A DNA stretch of 32,470 nucleotides from JAICUY01 sp035708065. GTDB taxonomy: Bacteria > Chloroflexota > Limnocylindria > QHBO01. Of the stretch, positions 15,281 to 22,476 are shown one piece after another. Under the pieces are notes generated by a model that was not told the origin of the DNA, made no database searches, and saw only the letters and a program-made list of their open reading frames with translations. The DNA lies in assembly GCA_035708065.1 (NCBI GenBank), contig DASSTC010000030.1, forward strand, positions 1-32,470. Direction: 5' to 3'. How positions within the stretch are numbered: position 1 is the first letter of the stretch; the number at the start of each line of letters is the position of its first letter. A program made the position numbers and the translations under genes.

Positions 15281-16510
15281 ATGCTGGCGCCGGCGCTGGG
15301 CCTGCTGCTGGCCGCCATCGGTGGCCTGTTCGGCGCACCGGGGCTCGTCGTCGTCGGCGTGCTGGTGGCACTCGTCGGCGTGCTGCGCGGACTGTGGTCG
15401 CAGCGAGGCCTGCGGCGGGTCAGCTACGCACGCCAGCTCTCCGCGACGCGGACGATGTGGGGCGAGCAGCTTCGCCTCGAGCTGACGGTCCGCAACCGCA
15501 AGCTGCTGCCCGTGCCCTGGCTGCAGGTCGCCGACCACCTGAGCGTCGATGCCACGATCGAGGAACGGCAGCTGCTTCCCGCGGGCCGTCCGGGCTGGGG
15601 CATCCTGCAGACGACCTGGACCCTCGGCTGGTTCGAGCGTGTGACCCGACGCATGACGATCCTGGCCACACGACGCGGCCTCTTCGACTTCGGCGCGGTC
15701 CAGCTGCGGGTGGCGGACCTGTTCGCGCGGACCAGCGCATCGGTCGAGGTGGAGCAGCCGCTGTCGTACCGGGTCGTGCCGCGGATCGTGCCGGTGCGCG
15801 TCGCCGCGAGGGCGAGCCTGATGTCCGGGCCGTCGCGCGCGACCCGCGGCCTGTTCGAGGAGCCGAGCCTGTTCGCCGGCGTGCGGCCCTACCAGCCCGG
15901 TGATCGCCTGAAGCGCATCCACTGGAAGGCGACGGCGCGCCGCGGCCGGCCGCTGAGCCGCCGCTTCGACCCGGGACGCGAACGCGAGGCGCTCATCGCG
16001 GTCGACATGCAGACGGTCGAAGGCCCGTACTGGGAGATGATCTACGACGACGACTTGGCCGAGGGCCTGTGCGTCGCCGCCGCCTCGCTCGCCCGCCGGC
16101 TGCTGACCGACGGGATTGCCGTCGGCCTGGCGGTGAACGCCTACAGCGGCCGGCCGCATCGCACGCTCCACGTTCCGCTGGGAGCGGGCAGTGGCCAGCT
16201 CGAGCGGCTGGCCGACGGCCTCGCCGGGATCAGCCCGTTCGCGTCGGTCCCGTTCGGCACGCTCCTCGCCGAGCTGCCGCGGCGCGCGCCGGCAGGTGCC
16301 GGGCTGTTTGTCCTGTCGGCGCGCGACCCGGCGGACTTCGGCACCGCCCTGCGACGCCTGGTGCGCAGTGGCTTCGGCGTTACGCTGGCGGCCTACGGGC
16401 CCGCGGCGCCCGAGCACGTCGCCCGGGCACGCGCACTGGGCACCGACGCCGCGCTCCTCTCCCTCGAACCCGACTGGCGGTCCGCCGATGCGCTGGCGCT
16501 CGTCGCCTGA
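15281..16510 (+). CDS. DUF58 domain membrane protein
   Basis: The 409-residue protein has two N-terminal membrane helices (residues about 2-40), a beta-rich segment, then the DUF58 signature GVRPYQPGDRLKRIHWKATA at about 205-224 followed by RRFDP. The C-terminal part has a von Willebrand A-like layout with LIAVDMQT. DUF58 proteins occur with MoxR ATPases and are proposed to be their membrane-bound partners, possibly in envelope assembly or proteolysis control. The ATG at 15281 starts 3 bp after the moxR stop. The stop overlaps the next gene by 23 bp. A GACCGATGC copy spans the stop-start junction. Confidence 0.92.
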   Translation: MLAPALGLLLAAIGGLFGAPGLVVVGVLVALVGVLRGLWSQRGLRRVSYARQLSATRTMWGEQLRLELTVRNRKLLPVPWLQVADHLSVDATIEERQLLPAGRPGWGILQTTWTLGWFERVTRRMTILATRRGLFDFGAVQLRVADLFARTSASVEVEQPLSYRVVPRIVPVRVAARASLMSGPSRATRGLFEEPSLFAGVRPYQPGDRLKRIHWKATARRGRPLSRRFDPGREREALIAVDMQTVEGPYWEMIYDDDLAEGLCVAAASLARRLLTDGIAVGLAVNAYSGRPHRTLHVPLGAGSGQLERLADGLAGISPFASVPFGTLLAELPRRAPAGAGLFVLSARDPADFGTALRRLVRSGFGVTLAAYGPAAPEHVARARALGTDAALLSLEPDWRSADALALVA

Positions 16511-17789
16511 GGCCACGATCTCCGGCCTGGCCGATGCCTCGCTGGAGGCCGCCTGGCTGGCACTGCTCTACCTCTACGCGCAGCCGTTCCTCGGGGACGG
16601 TGAGCAGCACCTGGGGGTCGCGGCGCTGAGCGTCGCCGCCCTCGCGGGGCTGATGTTTGCGCGTCTCGCCAGCGCGCTGCCGCGCGACACCTACACGCTC
16701 GCGGGCACGGGCCTCACCATCGTCGCCGCGGCCATCGGCGTCTTCGCCTTCGTGCCCGACCTGGCGCGCGTCGATCCATGGGGCGCCCTGAAGGCGCATC
16801 CCGGCGGCCTGCTGGCCGGCGTCGCGTTCCTGCGCGGCAGCGCGCACGCCGAAGCGGGCGCAGAGGCGGGCAACCTGGAGCGGATCCTGGGCATCGGTCT
16901 GGCCGGACTGGTCGTCTTCTGGCTGGTCTCCACGCTGACCGGGTTCGTCGATGACCGGTCATTCACCGAGCCGGCGCTCATCGCGAGCATCACGTTCGTG
17001 ACCGCCACGCTGCTGGCGCTCGGGCTGGCCCGGCTCGCCTCGCTCGGCAGCGAGGGCGTCGGGCGCGCGACGCGACGTCGCTGGCTGGCGCTGCTGATCG
17101 GCGTCCTCGGACTGGCCCTCGTCGCAAGCCTGCCGCTCGCGGCGGTGCTGGGCGTGCCGCTTGCGGCGGCGTTCGCCGGCGTGCTCGGCCCGCTCGGCGC
17201 CGTGGCCTATGGGCTCCTCATCCTGGTCACACTGCCGTTCGCATTCGTCGCCGGCTGGCTCGCCGAGATCTTCCGCAACATGCCGGCGCTGCAGGAGATC
17301 CTGGCGCAGATGGCCAACAGCCCGGCCGCATCGAACCCGCCGACGCTCGACAACCCGATCACGCCCGGCAGCGGCTCGATCATCGGCGGCCTGCTCCTCG
17401 CCACCGCGGTGATCGCGGTGGTCCTGTTCGTCATCGTGAGGATGCTCGGACGCGTCACCGTCCGCACCCGGCTGGCCGATACAACCGAGGTCCGCACTTT
17501 CGAGCTCCCGACACCGCAGCTGCGCATGCCGCGCTTCCACCTGCCGGAGCGGCGGCACGACCCGCGCAATGCGCGGGAGGCCTATCTCGCCGTCCTCGAC
17601 CTCCTTCGCGGGACCGATGCGTCACGCGGCTCCCACGAGACCCCCGCCGAGCACGCACGGCGAGTTTCAGAGACCGATGTTCGGCGGCTGGCGGCGGACT
17701 ACCAGCTCGACGCCTTCGCCGGCCGCATCCTCAATGCACCTGAAGAGCAACGCGCCGTCGTCCGCTGGCGCCGGTTTCGACGCCGCTAA
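16488..17789 (+). CDS. Polytopic membrane protein with C-terminal DUF4129
   Basis: From the ATG at 16488 the product is 433 residues. About eight or nine hydrophobic segments fill the first 320 residues, for example LGVAALSVAALAGLMFARL, ILGIGLAGLVVFWLVSTLTG and IIGGLLLATAVIAVVLFVIV. The last 85 residues are soluble and fit DUF4129: AREAYLAVLDLLRG, ETPAEHARRV and LAADYQLDAFAGR. In related clusters the third gene is a transglutaminase-like protein with the same C-terminus; here the transglutaminase domain is absent. It overlaps the DUF58 gene by 23 bp, so all three are one translationally coupled operon. Its TAA shares bases with the stop codon of the convergent transporter gene, leaving no terminator between them. 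Confidence 0.85.
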   Translation: MRWRSSPEATISGLADASLEAAWLALLYLYAQPFLGDGEQHLGVAALSVAALAGLMFARLASALPRDTYTLAGTGLTIVAAAIGVFAFVPDLARVDPWGALKAHPGGLLAGVAFLRGSAHAEAGAEAGNLERILGIGLAGLVVFWLVSTLTGFVDDRSFTEPALIASITFVTATLLALGLARLASLGSEGVGRATRRRWLALLIGVLGLALVASLPLAAVLGVPLAAAFAGVLGPLGAVAYGLLILVTLPFAFVAGWLAEIFRNMPALQEILAQMANSPAASNPPTLDNPITPGSGSIIGGLLLATAVIAVVLFVIVRMLGRVTVRTRLADTTEVRTFELPTPQLRMPRFHLPERRHDPRNAREAYLAVLDLLRGTDASRGSHETPAEHARRVSETDVRRLAADYQLDAFAGRILNAPEEQRAVVRWRRFRRR

Positions 17790-18778
17790 CCCGCCGGGGC
17801 GACCATCTCATCGGGCGGCACCGAGCCGTCGATGAAGCCGAGCTCGCGCATCGTGTCGTACGCCGAGCGCCAACGCTCCATGTCGATCGCCCCGTTGCTG
17901 AAGCCGCTGTCACCCTTCCACAGGTCGGCCGTCGCGCGCAGCACGGCCAGCGCCGCGTCGCGATCCTCCTTGATCGTCGGCACGGCGACCTCGGCCGCGG
18001 CGACGCCCGCCTCGGGATCGGCGATCACATCGGCCTGCGCCTTGGCTGTCGCCTCGGCGAACGCGCGCACCAGACCGGCCGAGGAGGTCAGCGTCGAATC
18101 CCCGGCGATGATCCCCGGGCCGGGCAGCGGCGCGATCTGATCGATCGTCAGCTGGTCGACCGCGATCCCCTGCGACTCCAGGCGGAGCGGCTCGTTGTTG
18201 CGGAAGCCGGTGATCAGGTCGACGTCGCCGTGCGCCAGCCCATCCGCCTGGTTGAACTGCGGATACTCGCGGATCATGACGTCGTCGACCGTCAGCCCGC
18301 CGGCACGCAGCAGCGCCTGCAGCGCGACCCACGACGAGCCGAACTTGCCCGGCGTGCCGATCGTCTTGCCCTTCAGCCCCGCCGGATCCGACGGCACCTC
18401 ACCCTTGCGGCCGATGAGCGCAACGGGGAAGCGGTCGTACAACGTCGAGACGTACTTCACCGGGATCCCCGACGTGCGGCTGATCATCACGTCGGTGGCA
18501 TCGGCCACGCCGACGAGCGCCCGCCCGTCGCCGACCAGGCGGATGACGTCCGGCGACTGCTTGAACTCGATCGACACGTCCAGGCCGGCATCGGTGTAGT
18601 AGCCCTTCTGCTGGGCGAGGTAGAACGGCGCGAACTGGACATCCGGCCGGAACCCGAGCAGCAGCGTCACCTTCGTGAGCCCACCTGACGGGACCGATGC
18701 GCCCGGCGACGAGGCGCCGGGCGAGCACGCGGCCAGGACGACGGCGAGCAACAGGAGGGCGGAGCGGGGCGGACGCAT
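17786..18778 (-). CDS. ribY: NMT1/THI5-type ABC substrate-binding lipoprotein (probable riboflavin)
   Basis: The 330-residue protein has a lipoprotein signal (basic start, hydrophobic core, L-A-A-C with Cys18) followed by an NMT1/THI5-like domain: VTLLLGFRPDVQFAPFYLAQ, KGYYTDAGLDVSIEF and LKGKTIGTPGKFGSS. This family binds thiamin-precursor pyrimidines, nitrate or sulfonate analogues and, in RibY, riboflavin. The operon starts with an FMN riboswitch, which argues for riboflavin. The ATG at 18778 has an AAAGGA ribosome site 10 nt upstream; an in-frame TTG at 18787 is less likely. It begins 16 bp after the permease gene. The symbol rests on the riboswitch and family, not on ligand data. Confidence 0.85.
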   Translation of the reverse strand: MRPPRSALLLLAVVLAACSPGASSPGASVPSGGLTKVTLLLGFRPDVQFAPFYLAQQKGYYTDAGLDVSIEFKQSPDVIRLVGDGRALVGVADATDVMISRTSGIPVKYVSTLYDRFPVALIGRKGEVPSDPAGLKGKTIGTPGKFGSSWVALQALLRAGGLTVDDVMIREYPQFNQADGLAHGDVDLITGFRNNEPLRLESQGIAVDQLTIDQIAPLPGPGIIAGDSTLTSSAGLVRAFAEATAKAQADVIADPEAGVAAAEVAVPTIKEDRDAALAVLRATADLWKGDSGFSNGAIDMERWRSAYDTMRELGFIDGSVPPDEMVAPAG

Positions 18779-18794
18779 CGGTCTCAAATCCTTT

Positions 18795-19535
18795 CTAGTG
18801 GGCGACCAGCCGACGCTCGGCGAGCACGACCAGGCCGTAAAAGGCCAGGCCGATGACCGCCAGCGTGACCAGCGCGACGAACATGAGCGGGGTGTCGAAC
18901 AGCCCCTGGTTGGCGATGTTGATCAGCACCCCCAGGCCGGAGCTGGCCCCGGCCCACTCGGCGACGACGGCGCCGATGACGGCGAGCGTGACCCCCACCC
19001 GAAGCCCCCCGAAGATGACCGGCAGCGCCGACGGGATCTCGAGGCGGGTCGTGAGCTGCCGCGGCGTGGCGCCGAGCGAGCGGAGCATCTCCGCCAGCAG
19101 TGGATCGGTCGAGCGAACGCCGACCATGGTGGCGATGGCGATCGGGAAGAAGACGATCAGCGCGCAGATCAGCACGCGCGCCAGGAGGCCGCCGCCGAAC
19201 CAGATGTCGAGCAGCGGCGCCAGGGCGAGGATCGGCACCGCCTGCGCGGCGACGATGTAGGGCGACAGGACCCGCTCGACGAGCACGCTCTTGGCCAGCG
19301 CGACGCCGGTGGCGATGGCGGTGCTGGCGCCGACCGCGAAGCCGAGGATGATCTCGAGGAGCGTCACGCCCGTGTGCTGCCCGAGCGTGCCGGAGGCAAT
19401 GGCGCGCACGCCGCGCTCGGCCACCACTTCCGGCGCCGGCAGGATGAAGTCGGGCAGGTCGCCGATGACGGTGACGAGCTTCCAGATCACCAGGAACGCC
19501 GCGAGGCTGAGGACGGCTGTACCGATGCGCCTCAT
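18795..19535 (-). CDS. ribX: ABC transporter permease (probable riboflavin)
   Basis: This 246-residue integral membrane protein has about six helices and the BPD_transp_1 (SsuC/TauC-like) pattern, with the EAA-type loop EMLRSLGATPRQLTTRLEIP that docks the ATPase, followed by SALPVIFGGLRVGVTLAVIG. It would form the channel of the transporter. I chose the ATG at 19535 because its A-T-G-A overlaps the ATPase stop codon, a common form of translational coupling. An in-frame ATG at 19547 would add four residues (M-G-G-G). The substrate assignment depends on the upstream FMN riboswitch. Confidence 0.87.
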   Translation of the reverse strand: MRRIGTAVLSLAAFLVIWKLVTVIGDLPDFILPAPEVVAERGVRAIASGTLGQHTGVTLLEIILGFAVGASTAIATGVALAKSVLVERVLSPYIVAAQAVPILALAPLLDIWFGGGLLARVLICALIVFFPIAIATMVGVRSTDPLLAEMLRSLGATPRQLTTRLEIPSALPVIFGGLRVGVTLAVIGAVVAEWAGASSGLGVLINIANQGLFDTPLMFVALVTLAVIGLAFYGLVVLAERRLVAH

Positions 19536-20338
19536 GCCGCCACCCATGGCGCCAGCTCGGTCGCGCCCGGCGCGGCCAGCGCGGCGCGAACCTGCGCCTC
19601 AATCGCGGCCGCGCGCGGGTTGCCCGTCAGCTCCGTCTCGCGCGGCCGGGGCAGATCAACGTCGATCGTCGCCGCGACGCGGCCGGGCCGCGGGGTCATC
19701 ACCACGATGCGGTCCGCCAGCCGAATCGCCTCGCCGACCGAGTGAGTGACGAGGACGACGCTGCGCCTTTCGTGCATCCAGAGGCGCTGGAGCTCGCTGT
19801 CGAACGCCTCGCGCGTCAGCGCGTCGAGCGCCGAGAAGGGCTCATCGAGCAGCAACAGTGGCGGGTCGCTGATCAGCGCGCGGGCGAGCGCGGCGCGCTG
19901 CGCCATGCCGCCGGACAGCTGCCGCGGCTTCAGATCTGCGGCGCCGGTCAGGCCCACCTGCGCCAGCGCGCGCTCGGCGCGGCGCTTGGCCTCGCGGTCA
20001 CCATGGAGGCTCAACGGCAGCGCGACGTTATCGAGGGTCGACAGCCACGGGATCAGGCGCGGCTGTTGGAAGGCGAGGCCGACACGACCATCGCCCGCCC
20101 GCGGGGGCTGCTCGCCGAGCCTCGCGCCGCCGCTTGTCGGCCGCAGGAGCCCCGCAAGAACACGCAGCAGCGTCGACTTGCCACAGCCGTTCGGCCCGAT
20201 GATCGCGGTGAAGCTCCCCGGCTCCACGTCCAGGGTCAGGCCCCGCACCGCTTCCGTGCCGGCGGGGAACGTGACGTCCAGGTCGCTGACGCGCACGGCA
20301 AGGCCGCTGCCGCTGCCCGCCTGGTCCGCTGCTGCCAT
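19532..20338 (-). CDS. ABC transporter ATPase (probable riboflavin)
   Basis: The 268-residue ATPase belongs to the nitrate/sulfonate/taurine-type importers. It has Walker A IGPNGCGKST, a Q-loop in LAFQQPRLIPW, the signature LSGGMAQRAALARAL, Walker B PLLLLDEPFSALD and the H-loop VLVTHSVGEAI. The ATG at 20338 is preceded by GGGAG at about 6 nt. It is the first gene of the operon, 69 nt downstream of an FMN riboswitch, and a hairpin can cover its ribosome site. The permease start overlaps its stop. The N-terminal dozen residues are a variable Ala/Gly/Ser-rich lead. Confidence 0.92.
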   Translation of the reverse strand: MAAADQAGSGSGLAVRVSDLDVTFPAGTEAVRGLTLDVEPGSFTAIIGPNGCGKSTLLRVLAGLLRPTSGGARLGEQPPRAGDGRVGLAFQQPRLIPWLSTLDNVALPLSLHGDREAKRRAERALAQVGLTGAADLKPRQLSGGMAQRAALARALISDPPLLLLDEPFSALDALTREAFDSELQRLWMHERRSVVLVTHSVGEAIRLADRIVVMTPRPGRVAATIDVDLPRPRETELTGNPRAAAIEAQVRAALAAPGATELAPWVAA

Positions 20339-20345
20339 CGTCGCT

Positions 20346-20368
20346 CCCGTGGTCGCATCGCGCACGGG
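20346..20368 (-). promoter_or_regulatory. Hairpin that can mask the ATPase ribosome site
   Basis: On the minus strand CCCGTG (20363-20368) pairs with CACGGG (20346-20351) across 11 nt. The 3' arm contains most of the GGGAG ribosome site of the ATPase gene. Together with a stem at 20379-20403 (arms CGGCGCTTCGC and GCGAGGCGCCG, one mismatch) this looks like the expression platform of the FMN riboswitch. No T-run follows either stem, so control of translation is more likely than termination. Confidence 0.5.
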
Positions 20369-20406
20369 GCACCGAACGCGGCGCCTCGCAACGCGAAGCG
20401 CCGGTT

Positions 20407-20563
20407 CGCCTTCTCCCATCCGGACTGTGACCGTCGGCCCTGTCTGCCGCAGCGGGAGCTGCGGGTCAGGTCGGCCGCATCGGCTCCTACACCGATGCGG
20501 TTCGCGGGCTGGCGCACGCTTGCGCCGACCGCCGGTGGGGATTTTCACCCCGCCCCGAAGGCG
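20407..20563 (-). ncRNA. FMN riboswitch (RFN element)
   Basis: The minus strand carries the conserved RFN core in order: CTTCGGGGCGGGGTGAAAAT, CCCCACCGGCGGT, AGCCCGCGA, GCCGACGGT, and AGTCCGGATGGGAGAAGG. P1 closes with CGCCTT (20558-20563) and AAGGCG (20407-20412). The variable stem is a perfect 9-bp hairpin (20475-20483 with 20492-20500) whose arms contain the recurring CCGATGC word. FMN binding is known to lower expression of riboflavin genes. Here the downstream genes encode an NMT1-type importer, which predicts riboflavin uptake when FMN is low. Confidence 0.95.
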
Positions 20564-20580
20564 ATATCTGGTTTGAACGG

Positions 20581-20610
20581 ATGCTGGCACGCACCGGTGC
20601 ATCGGTCAAC
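20581..20610 (-). promoter_or_regulatory. Possible promoter of the FMN-riboswitch operon
   Basis: The minus strand reads TTGACC, 17 bp, then CAGCAT, ending about 20 bp before the riboswitch P1 stem. The -35 overlaps a GACCGATGC copy at 20599-20607. The -10 is weak, so this is tentative. The remaining stretch from here to the DedA gene stop (to 20807) shows no gene. Confidence 0.35.
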
Positions 20611-20806
20611 CGCGGCCGACGCCCGCGAAGTTGCCGGATCGCAACGAGCCTGACGTTAGGCGCGATCGAGGCCGATGCCGCCTGCGGGCTGAGCACGAAA
20701 TGCGGCCGGCCGACCGTCGACGGCGCCGGAAAGCCCGCCTAGGCGCAAGCAGCCTGTGATCTGGCGACTACGGCAGCCTGTGACCTGGCGACCACGTGGG
20801 CCGCGG

Positions 20807-21475
20807 TCACTCGGGCTCGGCCGCCGAGCCCCGCGACAGCCAGCGGTAGACGATGTAGGCAAAACCGATGAGGACGATGACGTAGATCACGTACTCGTAC
20901 GGCTTCACCGTGTCGTACAGGCGCCGGTAGTTCTCGCCGAGCAGCAGCCCGCCGAGCAGCAGCGCCGCGTTCCACGGCAGCGAGCCCAGGGCGCTGAACA
21001 GCAGGAAGCGGCCGATCGGCATGCGCGCCACGCCGGCCGGGTAGTTGATCAGGGCCCGGACCAGCGGCACCAACCGGCCGAAGAAGACCGCCCAGTCGCC
21101 GTAGCGAGCGAACCATGCGTCGGCCCGGTCGAGGTCGGCGGGCTTGATATGGACGTAGCGGCCGTATCGGTCCAAGAGGGGACGTCCGCCCCAGGCGCCG
21201 ATCAGGTAGCCGGCCAGCGAGCCAAGCACCGCGCCGAGCGTCGCCACCAGCAGCGCCACCACGAAGTTCCACGGGGCCCGGGTCAACGGCTCGAGGACGG
21301 ATGGATCGGCCGAGGACTGCGCGATCTTCCAGCCGGCCATCGGCACGATCACCTCGGACGGCACGATCGGGATGAACGTCTCGAGCGCGATGGCGATCGC
21401 CACGCCGACGTAGCCGACCGCGTCGTACAGCTGCAGGAAGAACGGGATGATGGTGCGGTCGATGAACTCGAGCAA
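20807..21475 (-). CDS. DedA-family membrane protein
   Basis: The 222-residue protein has the DedA/SNARE-associated (PF09335) pattern: an amphipathic lead, VAIAIALETFIPIVPSEVIV with the conserved E-x-x-x-P-x-P-x-E motif, an AGYLIGAWGGR helix, and the FFGRLVPLVRALINYPAGVA motif with the conserved F-x-R-x-x-P-x-x-R. Two more C-terminal helices follow. DedA proteins are proposed to flip membrane phospholipids or undecaprenyl phosphate. No ATG is available, so the start is probably the TTG at 21475 (or CTG at 21481), 5 bp after the PAP2 stop, implying coupled translation. The PAP2 gene directly upstream could dephosphorylate undecaprenyl-PP and DedA could recycle the product; that link is inference. 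Confidence 0.88.
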   Translation of the reverse strand: MLEFIDRTIIPFFLQLYDAVGYVGVAIAIALETFIPIVPSEVIVPMAGWKIAQSSADPSVLEPLTRAPWNFVVALLVATLGAVLGSLAGYLIGAWGGRPLLDRYGRYVHIKPADLDRADAWFARYGDWAVFFGRLVPLVRALINYPAGVARMPIGRFLLFSALGSLPWNAALLLGGLLLGENYRRLYDTVKPYEYVIYVIVLIGFAYIVYRWLSRGSAAEPE

Positions 21476-21480
21476 GGGCG

Positions 21481-22404
21481 TCAGGCGTCGAAGCGAGCGG
21501 GCGCGGAGATGGGATCGGCGGACGATGCGTTGACGCCGACGCCCGCTGGCGCCGGCGCAGGCGTGGCCGCTCCCTCGGTGGCGCCGGGCCGGTTCAGCGG
21601 CACGGCGACCCTGCGCGGTCCGGACGGTTCCGGTGGCGGCGAGGTCTGCCCGGCGGCCTGCAGCCGCTCGTCGACGCGCAGCACGTGCACCGCCACGATC
21701 ACCGACAGCAGCGCGCCACCGGCGATCCAGCCGCCGAGCAGGTCCATCGGGAAGTGGGCAAGCAGATAGAGCCGCGTCAATGAGATCGCGCCGATCAGCC
21801 CCAGGGCCACGATGTAGGCGATCACGCCCTGGCGCCGATGCGGCGCCAGCCTCGCCACGCAGAACGCGGCCAGGCCGTAGAAGACAGTGGCACGCAGCGC
21901 GTGCCCGGCCGGGAAGTCGGCCAGGTCGTCGAGACCCACGCCGTTGACGTTGAAGATCGCGCCGACCAGCTGACCGAGGCTCAGGACGTGGTCGGAGGTG
22001 AAGTACTTGAGCGCCCACTCCATCGGAAAGCAGAGCGTGCCGGCGGCGAGGATGATCGCCAGGTCGCGGCGGCCCTTGGCCAGCGCCAGCAGGCCGAGCG
22101 CAGCGAAGCCGAGCGCCACGAACCAGCCGGAGCCGAGGCCGCTGATGCCGATGAACAGCGCATCGAGCGGCGGCGCGTGGGTCTGCACCCAGCTGTGGAT
22201 CTGCGGCATGGCGACGCCCATGAGCCACTCCTCGGGCTGGGTGTAGACCGTGGTCCGCTTCAGCGTCACCAGCCAGAACAGGCTGGGCAGCGCGATGAGG
22301 GTCAGCAGGAAGGCGGCGGCGGGACTCGGAACCGCTCCTCCGAGCCGGTCCTTCGCCTCCGCGCTGACCTGCAGCCGGCTGGTGGGGTCCGGGAGTCGTC
22401 GCAC
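21481..22404 (-). CDS. PAP2-superfamily membrane phosphatase
   Basis: The 307-residue protein has about six membrane helices and PAP2 motifs: a P-A-G-H in place of PSGH (165-168, His168) and TR-x5-H-x3-D (Arg211, His217, Asp221). The first motif (KX6RP) is degenerate: Lys133 is present but the Arg-Pro is Val-Leu. Such enzymes dephosphorylate lipid phosphates such as undecaprenyl diphosphate or phosphatidic acid. The last 55 residues are a Pro/Ala-rich tail. The GTG at 22404 is the preferred start because a TATACT box lies 6 nt upstream with no ribosome site; the frame stays open further but would overlap the hutH start region. It precedes dedA by 5 bp. Confidence 0.82.
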   Translation of the reverse strand: MRRLPDPTSRLQVSAEAKDRLGGAVPSPAAAFLLTLIALPSLFWLVTLKRTTVYTQPEEWLMGVAMPQIHSWVQTHAPPLDALFIGISGLGSGWFVALGFAALGLLALAKGRRDLAIILAAGTLCFPMEWALKYFTSDHVLSLGQLVGAIFNVNGVGLDDLADFPAGHALRATVFYGLAAFCVARLAPHRRQGVIAYIVALGLIGAISLTRLYLLAHFPMDLLGGWIAGGALLSVIVAVHVLRVDERLQAAGQTSPPPEPSGPRRVAVPLNRPGATEGAATPAPAPAGVGVNASSADPISAPARFDA

Positions 22405-22410
22405 GTTCGT

Positions 22411-22416
22411 AGTATA
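22411..22416 (-). promoter_or_regulatory. Leaderless -10 box of the PAP2 gene
   Basis: The minus strand reads TATACT, six bases, then the GTG at 22404. TGAGTC 17 bp upstream could be a weak -35. The divergent hutH ribosome site is about 50 bp away. Confidence 0.5.
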
Positions 22417-22476
22417 GGTGGCGCCTTCTGGCCGACTCATCGAACGGAAGTCCCGCGCCCGCACGAGGAGCGAGTC

